Below, piece by piece: positions 33,353-41,794 of a DNA stretch of 64,000 nucleotides. Source of the stretch: Streptomyces chilikensis (GTDB lineage: Bacteria > Actinomycetota > Actinomycetes > Streptomycetales > Streptomycetaceae); contig NZ_LWCC02000005.1 in the NCBI RefSeq assembly GCF_001642695.1, forward strand, positions 440,783 to 504,782, read 5' to 3'. Under the pieces are notes generated by a model, which worked only from the letters and a program-made list of their open reading frames with translations, did no database searches and was not told the origin of the DNA. The first letter of the stretch is position 1, and each line of letters opens with the position of its first letter. Both the position numbers and the translations under genes were made by a program.

Positions 33353-35598
33353 CCACCCAGCCCGCGACCGCCCGGAAGGACCTGCCGCCGCCCGTCCGCG
33401 GCCGGCGCCGGGCCGCCCCGGAGAGGAGGCCTCCGGCCCGCCGGAGGCGCCTGCGTACCGTGCGCACCCCGACCGTGCTGCAGATGGAGGCCGTGGAGTG
33501 CGGCGCGGCCGCGCTCGCCATGGTGCTCGGACACCACGGCCGCCATGTGCCCCTGGAGGAACTGCGGATCGCCTGCGGCGTCTCCCGCGACGGCTCGCGG
33601 GCCGGCAACCTGCTGAAGGCGGCCCGGAGGTACGGCCTGACCGCCAAGGGCATGCAGATGGACACCGCGGCCCTCGCCGAGGTCAAGGCCCCGGCCGTCC
33701 TGTTCTGGGAGTTCAACCACTACGTCGTCCTCGACGGCATGGGGCGGCGCCTCGGCCGGCGCGGCGCGTACGTCAACGACCCCGCCAAGGGCCGCCGGTT
33801 CGTGCCGGCGGAGGATTTCGACACCAGCTTCACCGGTGTGGTGCTGGTGATGGAACCGGGACCGGACTTCCGGCGCGGCGGACGCCGCCCGGGCGCGCTC
33901 GGCGCGCTCCCCGCCAGGCTGCGCGGCACCGCGGGCGCCCTGCCCGCCGCCGTGCTGGCCAGCCTGCTGCTGGTGCTGGTCGGCGCGGCGGTGCCGGCGC
34001 TCAGCCGTACCTACATCGACACCTTCCTCATCGGCGGCCGGACCTCGTTGCTGGACGTGCTGTTCACCTCGATGGGCGCCTGCGTGCTCCTCACCGCGGT
34101 GCTGACCTGGCTCCAGCAGGGCAATCTGCTGCGCGGGCGGATCATCTCGTCCACCCTCTCCAGCGCCCGGTTCCTGCGCCACCTGCTGCGGCTGCCGGTC
34201 ACCTTCTTCTCCCAGCGCGGCCCGGCCGACCTGGTGCAGCGGCTGGAGTCCAACGACTCGGTGGCCGAGACCCTCTCCCGGGACCTGGCCTCCGCCGGTG
34301 TCGACGCGGTCGTGGTCGTGGTGTACGCGGTGCTGCTGTACACGTACGACCCGCAGCTCACCGCCGTCGGGATCGGCGTGGCGCTGCTCAACGTGGTGGC
34401 CATGCGGGTGGTGGTGCGGCTGCGCGCCACCCGGACCGCCAAACTGCGCGCCGACTCCGCGCGGCTCACCAACACCGCCTACACCGGTCTCCAGCTGATC
34501 GAGACGATGAAGGCGACCGGCGGAGAGGACGGCTACTTCCGCACGTGGGCCGGACAGCACGCCGTCACCCTGGAGGAGCAGCAGCGCCTGGGCGTGCCCA
34601 CCGCCTGGCTGGGCGTGGTGGCGCCGGTCCTCGCCACCCTCAACAGTGCGCTGATCCTGTGGATCGGCGGCCTGCGCGCGGTGGAGGGCCACATCACGGT
34701 GGGTCTGCTGGTCGCCTTCCAGGCGCTGGTGACCCGTTTCACCGCGCCGCTGACCCGCCTCAACGGCGTGGCCGGGCGGATCCAGGACTTCGCGGCCGAC
34801 GTGGCCCGGCTGAAGGACGTGGAGAACTTCGCGCCCGACCCGCTGCACGCGCGCGGCGGCGAGGACTCCACCCGCCGGCTGCGCGGGCACGTCGAGCTGT
34901 GCGACATCACCTTCGGCTACAGCCCGCTGGACGAGCCGCTGCTCAGCGGCTTCGACCTGACGGTGGGCCCGGGGCAGCAGGTGGCGCTGGTCGGCGGTTC
35001 CGGCAGCGGCAAGTCGACGGTGGCGCGGCTGCTCGCCGGCCTCTACACGCCCTGGGAGGGGACGATCCGGATCGACGGGCGGCGACTGGAGGACATTCCG
35101 CGCGGGGTGCTGGCCGCCTCGGTCTCCTTCGTCGACCAGGACGTCTTCCTCTTCGAGGGCACGGTCCGCGACAACGTCGCCCTGTGGGACCCGTCCGTCC
35201 CGGACGAGGCGGTGGTGGACGCGCTGAAGGACGCGGCCCTCTACGACGTGGTGATGCGCCGCCCCGGCGGCATCCACAGCCCGGTGGAGCAGGACGGCCG
35301 CAACTTCTCCGGCGGGCAGCGGCAGCGGCTGGAGATCGCCCGCGCCCTGGTCCGCCGTCCCAGCGTCCTGGTCCTCGACGAGGTCACCAGCGCGCTGGAC
35401 GCCGAGACCGAGCTGGTGGTGATGGACAACCTGCGCCGCCGGGGCTGCGCCTGCGTGGTCATCGCCCACCGGCTGAGCACGGTCCGGGACAGCGACGAGA
35501 TCGTCGTGCTCCGGCACGGCGTGATCGCGGAACGCGGCACGCACCACCGGCTGCTGGCCGCGGGCGGGGCCTACGCACAACTGGTCAGGGAGCGGTAG
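33349..35598 (+). CDS. C39 peptidase-containing ABC transporter (PCAT) of the NHLM type
   Basis: A 749-residue bifunctional processor/exporter. An Arg/Pro-rich N-terminus leads to the C39 peptidase domain: VECGAAALAM (nucleophile Cys about 51), FNHYVVLD (His about 124) and VNDPAKG (Asp about 144). A six-helix membrane domain follows (about 200-470), then the ATPase: GGSGSGKST Walker A near 549, [15 protein letters not shown] signature, VLVLDEVTSALD Walker B. It should cut the precursor after Gly-Gly and pump the core out. GTG start overlapping the upstream stop. Its stop is immediately followed by the next ATG. Confidence 0.93.
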   Translation: MTTQPATARKDLPPPVRGRRRAAPERRPPARRRRLRTVRTPTVLQMEAVECGAAALAMVLGHHGRHVPLEELRIACGVSRDGSRAGNLLKAARRYGLTAKGMQMDTAALAEVKAPAVLFWEFNHYVVLDGMGRRLGRRGAYVNDPAKGRRFVPAEDFDTSFTGVVLVMEPGPDFRRGGRRPGALGALPARLRGTAGALPAAVLASLLLVLVGAAVPALSRTYIDTFLIGGRTSLLDVLFTSMGACVLLTAVLTWLQQGNLLRGRIISSTLSSARFLRHLLRLPVTFFSQRGPADLVQRLESNDSVAETLSRDLASAGVDAVVVVVYAVLLYTYDPQLTAVGIGVALLNVVAMRVVVRLRATRTAKLRADSARLTNTAYTGLQLIETMKATGGEDGYFRTWAGQHAVTLEEQQRLGVPTAWLGVVAPVLATLNSALILWIGGLRAVEGHITVGLLVAFQALVTRFTAPLTRLNGVAGRIQDFAADVARLKDVENFAPDPLHARGGEDSTRRLRGHVELCDITFGYSPLDEPLLSGFDLTVGPGQQVALVGGSGSGKSTVARLLAGLYTPWEGTIRIDGRRLEDIPRGVLAASVSFVDQDVFLFEGTVRDNVALWDPSVPDEAVVDALKDAALYDVVMRRPGGIHSPVEQDGRNFSGGQRQRLEIARALVRRPSVLVLDEVTSALDAETELVVMDNLRRRGCACVVIAHRLSTVRDSDEIVVLRHGVIAERGTHHRLLAAGGAYAQLVRER

Positions 35599-38490
35599 AT
35601 GACGTCCGTGGACGACGGCGACCAGGTGCTCGGCGCCCTGGACGGACTGGGCACGCCCGTGGACTGCTCCGGCCCGCGGCTGGACCTGGAGGGTCCGCAG
35701 GTGCTGTGGCTGGTCGCCGCGGGCGCGCTCGACCTGTTCGCGGTGGACGTCGTGGGGCAGGGCCACTGGCACCATCTGGGCCGGCTGGAGGCGGGATCGC
35801 TGCTGCTCGGCCCGGTTTCCGGACCCCAGCACACCCTGGTGGCACGGCCGCTGCGGGACTGCGCGGTGCGCCGCGTCCAGCTGCGCGAGCTGTACCAGCC
35901 GGTGGCCGGGGGGACCTGGACGTACGACGCGTACGGCAACCCGCTCGGTCCGGGTCCCCGGGACACCGCGTCGGGGCCGGGCCCGCTGGAGCACGCTCTG
36001 GCCCTCGGCGTGGGGCGCGGGCTGTCGGTGCTGTTCCAGGCCCCGATGGCGGCCGTGTTCACCGCCGAGTTCACCGAGGGGTTCTCCACCGAGCCGGGCT
36101 TCCGGCGGACGGCCGAGCACATGGCCAGGAAGGCCGACGAGGACGTCTTCTGGATGCACGTGCCGCCCGGCGGCGTCGCCCACGGGTCGGTGTACGGCGC
36201 GGAGGCCGCCGCGGACCTGCTGGTGGACCCGGCGCTCTGGCAGGGCATGGTGGACCGGCAGTTCCGGCTGCTCTCCACCCTGGACCGCTGGATCGAGCAG
36301 CAGGAGAGGTCGTACGAGAGCCGCGCCGCGGCGGGCATCCGGGCCGGCCGGGAGGCGCGTGACCGTGCGGACCGCACCCTGCTGGCGTCACTGGGCGGCC
36401 GCTCGCGCCGCCGGATCACCGACGTGGACGAGGACGCCACCTGGGCGGCCTGCCGCCTGGTGGCCCGGGCCTCGGGGATCACGCTCACCGATCCGGCCCG
36501 CGGCGCCGCGGGCGCCGAGCGGCTGGACCCGGTGGAGCGGATCGCCGCCGCCTCCCGGGTGCGCACACGGACCGTGCGGCTGGGCGGCGGCCGCTGGTGG
36601 AAGGAGGACGTCGGCCCGCTGCTGGGCTTCCGGGCGCTGTCCGGCGCCCCGGTGGCGCTGCTGTGGCGGCGCGGGGGCTACGTGGCGGTGCATCCGACCA
36701 CGGGCCGGGAGAACCGGATCGGCGCGCAGAACGCGGACGACTACGACGCGCGCGCGGTGATGTTCTTCCGTCCCCTCCCCGAGCGGCGCGTCACCCCGCT
36801 GCGCCTGGTCCGGTTCGTGCTGGCCGGCGCCCGCGGGGACGTGGCCTCCCTGCTGCTCGGCGGACTGGTGACGGTGGCGGTGGGGGTGACCGTGCCGGTG
36901 GTCACCGACAAGGTGCTGGGACAGTACGTGCCGCAGGCCCGCACCGACCTGATCGCGCTGGCCTGCACCGCCGTGGTGGTGGCGGCCGTGGTGTCGGCGG
37001 TGTTCCTGCTGCTGCAGAACCTGACGATGCTGCGGCTGGAGGGCCGGATCGAGGCCGTGCTGCAGCCGGCCGTGTGGGACAGGCTGCTGCGGCTGCCGGC
37101 GGCCTTCTTCGCCGGCCGGTCCACCGGCGAGCTGGCCGGGGCGGCGATGGGCATCAGCCGGATCCGGCAGCTGCTGGCCGGCGTGGGGCCGGTGGCGGTC
37201 CAGTCGCTGACGGTCGGGACGGTCAGCCTGGGACTGCTGCTCTGGTACGACGTGACCATGGCGCTGGCCGCCGTGGCCCTGCTGGCGGTGCTCGCCGCGG
37301 CGTTCCTGCTGCTGGGCCTGTGGCAGGTGCGGTGGCAGCGCCGGCTGGTGCGGCTCACCCACAAGCTCAACAACCAGGCGTTCCAGACCCTGCGGGGCCT
37401 GCCCAAGCTGCGGGTCGCGGCGGCCGAGAACTACGCCTACGCCGCGTGGGCGGGCGAGTTCGCCCGCAGCCGCGAGATGCACCGCCGGCTCGGGGGCATC
37501 AAGAACCTCAACGCGGTGCTCGGCTCGGTGGCCCTCCCGGTGTGCTCGCTGCTGATGTTCGTGCTGCTGGCGGGCCCGGCGCGCGGCGCGATGCCGGCCG
37601 CGGACTTCCTCGCCTTCAACACGGCCGTGACGATGCTGCTGGGCTCGGTCACCCAGCTCACCGGCGCCGCGGTCTCGGTCGCCGCCGCGCTGCCGCTGTT
37701 CGAGGAGCTCCGACCGGTGCTGGACGCGGTGCCGGAGGTGCGGCGGGCGAGCACCCCGCCGGGGCGGCTCTCCGGGGCGATCGAGGCGCGGCGGCTGTCG
37801 TTCCGCTACACGCCCGACGGGCCGCCGGTGCTGGACGACGTCTCCTTCACGGTGCGGCCCGGTGAGTTCCTGGCCGTCGTCGGACCGAGCGGCTGCGGCA
37901 AGTCGACGCTGCTGCGGCTGCTGATCGGCTTCGACCGGCCCGACTCCGGAAGCGTCCTCTACGACGGCCAGGACCTGGCCGCGCTGGACCGGGCGGCCGT
38001 GCGGCGGCAGTGCGGTGTGGTGCTGCAGCACGCCCAGCCGTTCACCGGCTCGGTGCTGGACGTCATCCGCGGACACGAGCCGTACTCGCCCGAGGAGGTG
38101 ATGGCGGCGGCGGAGCTGGCCGGCCTGGGGGACGACATCCGGCGGATGCCGATGGGGCTGCACACCCTGGTGGCCGGCAGCGGCTCCCTGTCCGGCGGGC
38201 AGCGGCAGCGGCTGATGATCGCGCAGGCGCTGATCCGCGGACCGCGGATCCTGTTCCTCGACGAGGCGACCAGCGCGCTGGACAACGAGACCCAGCGGCG
38301 GGTCATCGAGAGCACCCGTGCGCTGGAGGCGACCCGCGTGGTGATCGCGCACCGGCTGTCCACGGTGATGGACGCCGACCGGGTGATCGTGATGGACGAG
38401 GGACGGGTGGCGCAGACCGGCACTCCCGCGGAACTGCTGGCCGACCGGGGAGGACGCCTGCACGAGCTGGTCCGGCGCCAGAGGGCGTGA
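35599..38490 (+). CDS. Second NHLM-type ABC transporter (permease/ATP-binding)
   Basis: A 963-residue ABC protein matching the second exporter subunit of NHLM bacteriocin systems. The first 385 or so residues are a soluble N-terminal region (cyclic-nucleotide-binding-like sandwich then a helical stretch) with no C39 catalytic triad. A six-helix membrane domain follows (about 410-700), then the ATPase: [11 protein letters not shown] near 762, [15 protein letters not shown] near 864, [12 protein letters not shown] near 884. It probably pairs with the C39 exporter as a heterodimer. The ATG touches the preceding TAG with no gap. Confidence 0.92.
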   Translation: MTSVDDGDQVLGALDGLGTPVDCSGPRLDLEGPQVLWLVAAGALDLFAVDVVGQGHWHHLGRLEAGSLLLGPVSGPQHTLVARPLRDCAVRRVQLRELYQPVAGGTWTYDAYGNPLGPGPRDTASGPGPLEHALALGVGRGLSVLFQAPMAAVFTAEFTEGFSTEPGFRRTAEHMARKADEDVFWMHVPPGGVAHGSVYGAEAAADLLVDPALWQGMVDRQFRLLSTLDRWIEQQERSYESRAAAGIRAGREARDRADRTLLASLGGRSRRRITDVDEDATWAACRLVARASGITLTDPARGAAGAERLDPVERIAAASRVRTRTVRLGGGRWWKEDVGPLLGFRALSGAPVALLWRRGGYVAVHPTTGRENRIGAQNADDYDARAVMFFRPLPERRVTPLRLVRFVLAGARGDVASLLLGGLVTVAVGVTVPVVTDKVLGQYVPQARTDLIALACTAVVVAAVVSAVFLLLQNLTMLRLEGRIEAVLQPAVWDRLLRLPAAFFAGRSTGELAGAAMGISRIRQLLAGVGPVAVQSLTVGTVSLGLLLWYDVTMALAAVALLAVLAAAFLLLGLWQVRWQRRLVRLTHKLNNQAFQTLRGLPKLRVAAAENYAYAAWAGEFARSREMHRRLGGIKNLNAVLGSVALPVCSLLMFVLLAGPARGAMPAADFLAFNTAVTMLLGSVTQLTGAAVSVAAALPLFEELRPVLDAVPEVRRASTPPGRLSGAIEARRLSFRYTPDGPPVLDDVSFTVRPGEFLAVVGPSGCGKSTLLRLLIGFDRPDSGSVLYDGQDLAALDRAAVRRQCGVVLQHAQPFTGSVLDVIRGHEPYSPEEVMAAAELAGLGDDIRRMPMGLHTLVAGSGSLSGGQRQRLMIAQALIRGPRILFLDEATSALDNETQRRVIESTRALEATRVVIAHRLSTVMDADRVIVMDEGRVAQTGTPAELLADRGGRLHELVRRQRA

Positions 38491-38503
38491 CGGGCGCCGA
38501 CGG

Positions 38504-38529
38504 GTCTTGTCCGGGGCCGTACCGGGTAC
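38504..38529 (+). promoter_or_regulatory. Sigma-B-like promoter
   Basis: GTCT (38504-38507), 16 bases, GGGTAC (38524-38529) fits the Streptomyces sigma-B-family consensus GNNT-N14-16-GGGTAC/T. A start of transcription near 38536 would serve the small gene whose GTG is at 38589. Confidence 0.5.
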
Positions 38530-38588
38530 CCGCAGTCCGCCCCTCCGGGGCCGACACGACAGCACCCGTGCAACCGAGGAGACGAACG

Positions 38589-38801
38589 GTGAACCACCAT
38601 CACGACCACGGCGACCAGGGCGACCACCGGGACGAGCCGCCGCGCACCGCGCTGGCCGAGGCCTTCCGGGAGGCCGAGCGGGCCGCGGCCCGCGTCACCG
38701 ACCGGGACCGGGCCGCGGACGACCGGGGCCGGCCCGGCGGGGCGGGCGACGCCGTCTCGCCCGCCCCGGATGCCCAGGAACAGGCCCGGCGGCAGGGCTG
38801 A
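38589..38801 (+). CDS. Small hydrophilic hypothetical protein with His-rich N-terminus
   Basis: A 70-residue protein with GAGGAG seven bases before a GTG start. The N-terminus is His/Asp-rich (VNHHHDHGDQGDHRDE), followed by a charged helix (ALAEAFREAERAAARVTD) and a polar tail. No membrane segment, no double-glycine motif, so it is not an obvious second substrate of the exporter. It might bind metal (inference). It sits between the exporter operon and the diiron oxidase gene, under its own stress-type promoter. Confidence 0.65.
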   Translation: MNHHHDHGDQGDHRDEPPRTALAEAFREAERAAARVTDRDRAADDRGRPGGAGDAVSPAPDAQEQARRQG

Positions 38802-38816
38802 CCTGGAGGTCCGCCC

Positions 38817-38841
38817 GGGTACCCGGCGTCGCGGCGGGTAC
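38817..38841 (+). promoter_or_regulatory. Sigma-B-like promoter, possibly giving a leaderless mRNA
   Basis: GGGT (38817-38820), 15 bases, GGGTAC (38836-38841) fits GNNT-N14-16-GGGTAC. The first GGGTAC (38817) is itself duplicated. The hexamer ends only nine bases before the oxidase ATG, so transcription would begin at or next to the start codon, and no ribosome site is visible there. Confidence 0.5.
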
Positions 38842-38850
38842 CCGGGCGGC

Positions 38851-39882
38851 ATGAGTCACGACCGCGACGACCTTCACGACCCCCACGCCCCCGGACTTCC
38901 CGCGCCCCGCGGCCCGCTGTCCGCGGGTGTCCTCGCGCTCCTTCGCGGCGAGGGCCCGCCGCCCGCCCCGGAGAGCGCCGGGACCGCCGATCCGTACGGC
39001 GACGACCTCCAGCTCGCCCTGTACTGCTGCTACGAACTGCACTACCGCGGCTTCGCGGGCGTCGACCCGGCCATGGAGTGGGATCCCGGCCTGCTCGCCG
39101 TGCGGCGGGCGATGGAGCACCGGTTCCTGGAGGCACTGCGCCGGGACGTCCCGGTGCACCGGGACGTGCGGTCCGCCGTCAAGGACCTGCTGACGGAGCC
39201 GGCCGAGGGGACGGGCGTCACCTGGTTCCTGCGCGACGAGGGCGAGCTGCGCCACCTGCGCGAGTACGCCGCGATGCGCTCCGTCTACCACCTCAAGGAG
39301 GCGGACCCGCACGCCTGGGTGCTGCCCCGGCTGTGGGGGCGGGCCAAGGCCGCCATGGTGTCCGTGGAGTTCGACGAGTTCGGCGGCGGCCGTGCCGACC
39401 GCGTGCACGCCAAGCTGTTCGCCGACCTCATGAGGGACCTCGGCCTGGACGACTCCTACGGCCGCTACCTGGACCCCTCCCCCGCCCCGGCGCTGGCCGT
39501 GGTCAACCTGATGTCCCTGCTGGGCCTGCACCGCGCCCTGCGCGGCGCGCTGGTGGGTCATTTCGCCGCCGTCGAGATCACCTCCTCCCCCGGCTCCCGC
39601 CGCCTCGCGGAGGCGATGCGGCGCACCGGCGCGGGCCCGGCGGCCGAGTTCTTCTACGACGAGCACGTCGAGGCGGACGCGGTGCACGAGCAGGTGGTCC
39701 GGCACGAGGTGATCGGCGGCCTGCTGGAGGAGGAGCCGTACCTGGAGGACGACGTGGTCTTCGGCATCGACGCCACGGTGTTCCTGGAGGACCGGCTGGC
39801 GGACCACGTCATGGCCGGCTGGCGGGGGAACGGCACCGCGATGCGCTCCCCGCTCGCGGAGACCGCGGCGGTGGTCGCGTGA
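38851..39882 (+). CDS. Iron-containing redox enzyme (heme-oxygenase-like diiron oxidase)
   Basis: A 343-residue protein of the heme-oxygenase-fold non-heme iron family (PF14518 type). Likely metal-ligand motifs: VEFDEFGGG followed by RVHAKLF (about residues 172-190) and FYDEHVEADAVHEQVV (about 268-283), the Glu/His/Asp pattern of these diiron oxidases. Relatives carry out N-oxygenation, C-C cleavage or desaturation, often in natural product pathways. Near-leaderless start. Its stop overlaps a GTG of the methyltransferase frame, and a CDGSH Fe-S protein follows, so the three form a cassette. Substrate unknown. Confidence 0.85.
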   Translation: MSHDRDDLHDPHAPGLPAPRGPLSAGVLALLRGEGPPPAPESAGTADPYGDDLQLALYCCYELHYRGFAGVDPAMEWDPGLLAVRRAMEHRFLEALRRDVPVHRDVRSAVKDLLTEPAEGTGVTWFLRDEGELRHLREYAAMRSVYHLKEADPHAWVLPRLWGRAKAAMVSVEFDEFGGGRADRVHAKLFADLMRDLGLDDSYGRYLDPSPAPALAVVNLMSLLGLHRALRGALVGHFAAVEITSSPGSRRLAEAMRRTGAGPAAEFFYDEHVEADAVHEQVVRHEVIGGLLEEEPYLEDDVVFGIDATVFLEDRLADHVMAGWRGNGTAMRSPLAETAAVVA

Positions 39883-39989
39883 GCGGGGCGGTGACCGGCG
39901 GCGGACGGCGCGTCCGGCCGCGGTACTGGACGGGTGACGCGAACGGGCCGGTGAGCCATGGTGCGGTCGCACCGGGGTATTCGGCCCGT

Positions 39990-40658
39990 GTGAATCATCC
40001 CTTGGTAATTCCCGGGGTGTATGCCCCGCAGGACGACACGGTCCTCCTCACCGAAGCCCTGGCCGACGAATCCTTCCCGGCCGGCGCCCGCGTCCTCGAC
40101 GTGGGCACCGGTTCGGGCGCGCTGGCCCTGGCCGCCGCACGCCGGGGCGGCGAGGTCACGGCCGTGGACGTCTCCCGCCGCGCGGTCGTCGGCGTCCGGA
40201 TCAACGCCCTGCTGCACCGGGTCAGGGTGCGCGCGGTGCGCGGCGACCTGTTCGCTCCGGTCCGGGGCCAGGCGTTCGACGTGATCACCGCCAATCCGCC
40301 GTACGTGCCGGCGCCTCCGGGCGGGCTGCGCGGACGTCCGCGCAAGGCACGGGCCTGGGACGCCGGGGACGACGGACGGCTGGTGGTCGACCGGATCTGC
40401 CGGGAGGCGCCGGGGCTGCTGCGCCCGGGCGGTGTGCTGCTGATGGTGCACTCGGAGCTCTCCGGGCCCGTCGCGACCGTGGAGCAGCTGCGGGCCGCCG
40501 GGCTCAAGGCCGCGGTGACCCTGCGGCGGCAGGTGGCCTTCGGACCGGTGCTCCGGGACCGGGTGCACTGGCTGCGGCAGCGGGGGCTGATCTCCCCGGA
40601 GCAGGCGCGTGCCGAGAGGGAAGAGCTGGTGGTGGTCCGTGCAGAACGACCCGTCTGA
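39990..40658 (+). CDS. HemK2/MTQ2-type methyltransferase
   Basis: A SAM-dependent methyltransferase of about 222 residues: LDVGTGSGALAL (motif I) and ITANPPYVPAP (NPPY, used for amide or amine nitrogen methylation as in HemK/PrmC). The conserved family opening is PGVYAPQDDTVLL, so I prefer the GTG at 39990 (VNHPLVIPGVY); a GTG at 39879 overlapping the oxidase stop would add 37 residues of unlike composition and remains possible. Its last 20 bases overlap the CDGSH gene. Target could be a protein glutamine or a small molecule. Confidence 0.82.
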   Translation: MNHPLVIPGVYAPQDDTVLLTEALADESFPAGARVLDVGTGSGALALAAARRGGEVTAVDVSRRAVVGVRINALLHRVRVRAVRGDLFAPVRGQAFDVITANPPYVPAPPGGLRGRPRKARAWDAGDDGRLVVDRICREAPGLLRPGGVLLMVHSELSGPVATVEQLRAAGLKAAVTLRRQVAFGPVLRDRVHWLRQRGLISPEQARAEREELVVVRAERPV

Positions 40659-40899
40659 GCAGAGCCCGCGGGACGACACGGCGCGCCGGAGCGCCGCTCC
40701 GGCGCCGTCCGGGCGTCCGGCGGACGCGCGGCGCATCGTGGTGCCGCGCCGCGGACCGGTGCTGGTGGACGGTCCGGTGGAGGTGGAGCTCGAGGACGGC
40801 ACGGTGGCGTCCTCGGACCGTTTCCGGGTGGCGCTGTGCACCTGCCGGCTGAGTGAGCGCTATCCGTGGTGCGACACCAGTCACCGAAGGCGGCGCTGA
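40639..40899 (+). CDS. CDGSH iron-sulfur domain protein
   Basis: An 86-residue protein whose C-terminus carries CTCRLSERYPWCDTSH, the C-x-C-x2-S-x3-P-x-C-D-x-S-H ligand set of a CDGSH [2Fe-2S] cluster (three Cys, one His) with Thr in place of the usual Gly. The N-terminal 35 residues are polar and probably disordered. Start at GTG inside the methyltransferase 3' end (20-base overlap). It is likely the electron carrier or redox sensor for the neighbouring diiron oxidase (inference). Confidence 0.88.
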   Translation: MQNDPSEQSPRDDTARRSAAPAPSGRPADARRIVVPRRGPVLVDGPVEVELEDGTVASSDRFRVALCTCRLSERYPWCDTSHRRRR

Positions 40900-40922
40900 C
40901 CGTGGGCCGGGCCGCCGGTGGA

Positions 40923-41300
40923 TCACAGCTGCCATTCCCTGAGGCGGTCGGCGGCCCCGTAGACGTCGGCCTTGCCCGCGATCAGGTCGCGGGCGAGGTC
41001 GACGAGCGCGCCGTAGGGCGGGTCGATGCCCGCCCCGCTGGCGTACATGTAGGCCACCGCCGTGGCGCACGCGAACCGGGCGTTGGAGGACGGAAGCGGC
41101 CTGAGCACGGCGATGGTGTGCAGCAGGGCCGCGGCGCGCCAGGCCGGATCGGAGTCCACGCCGAGGCGGGGCGGGTCCACCCGGTGCCGGGCCACGGCGG
41201 CGACCAGCGCCGAGAAGTCGGTGATGGTCGGCTGGTCCGGCAGGACCTCCTCGTGCCGGTGCAGCAGCCAGGGCACGTCGATGTGCAGGGGCGAGGACAT
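40923..41300 (-). CDS. Doc/Fic-like toxin with degenerate catalytic motif
   Basis: A 125-residue helical protein resembling Doc (death-on-curing) toxins: DFSALVAAVARHR, RAAALLHTIAVLRPLPSSNARFACATAVAYMYASG. In active Fic/Doc proteins the segment reads HxFx(D/N)(G/A)NKR; here it is RPLPSSNAR, so the catalytic His and the Gly and Lys are lost while Asn and Arg remain. It follows the antitoxin gene with a three-base gap. It may be an inactive relative or use another mechanism. Confidence 0.75.
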   Translation of the reverse strand: MSSPLHIDVPWLLHRHEEVLPDQPTITDFSALVAAVARHRVDPPRLGVDSDPAWRAAALLHTIAVLRPLPSSNARFACATAVAYMYASGAGIDPPYGALVDLARDLIAGKADVYGAADRLREWQL

Positions 41301-41303
41301 GGG

Positions 41304-41549
41304 TCAGGCGGCCCGGCCCGCGCCCCGGAGCGGCGGCTCGTCGTCCGGGAAGGCGGCGGCGAACTCGTCGGCGTGCGTGCTGAAGAAACGGCGGAATGCC
41401 TCGGCGCCCTCCTGCAGCGCCCGGTGCCGCGCTATGTCCGCCGCCGCCGCCTCGCGGACCAGGGCCTTCATGGAGGTACCGCGCTCCTTGGCGATCTGCC
41501 GCAGGTCCTCGAGCTCGCGGTCGCTGAACTCCACATTGAGAGCTGGCAT
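41304..41549 (-). CDS. Ribbon-helix-helix antitoxin
   Basis: An 81-residue protein with an N-terminal RHH-type DNA-binding segment (ALNVEFSDRELEDLRQIAKE, split: strand 2-7, helix 9-20, helix from 24) and a C-terminal helix ending in FAAAFPDDEPPL that would wrap the toxin. The ATG chosen gives MPALNV; an upstream ATG adds eight residues. First gene of the pair, directly upstream of the Doc-like toxin, so it likely represses their shared promoter. Confidence 0.82.
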   Translation of the reverse strand: MPALNVEFSDRELEDLRQIAKERGTSMKALVREAAAADIARHRALQEGAEAFRRFFSTHADEFAAAFPDDEPPLRGAGRAA

Positions 41550-41794
41550 GGCGCCAAGGTACCGCTCGTCCACCGGAGCGTAAAAACACGCAGGTCACAA
41601 CCGTGGGTACACCCGTTCGGACCGGTACCCGCGGTGGTCCGCGCGCCGGACGCCGGGCCCTTCCCCGGGCCGGCCGGGGCGGGTGCCGCCGCTCGCCCGG
41701 CCCAAGGCGGCGGCACACGCCCCCCTCGGAGGGACTACGCTGGGACCGACGTGACGCGACGGTCACGGAAAGTGCCCGCGATGGAGTGCCGACC

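Noticed and set aside
38589-38801. Second substrate peptide of the NHLM exporter
   Set aside because: It lacks a double-glycine leader, has its own promoter-like element and is wholly hydrophilic.
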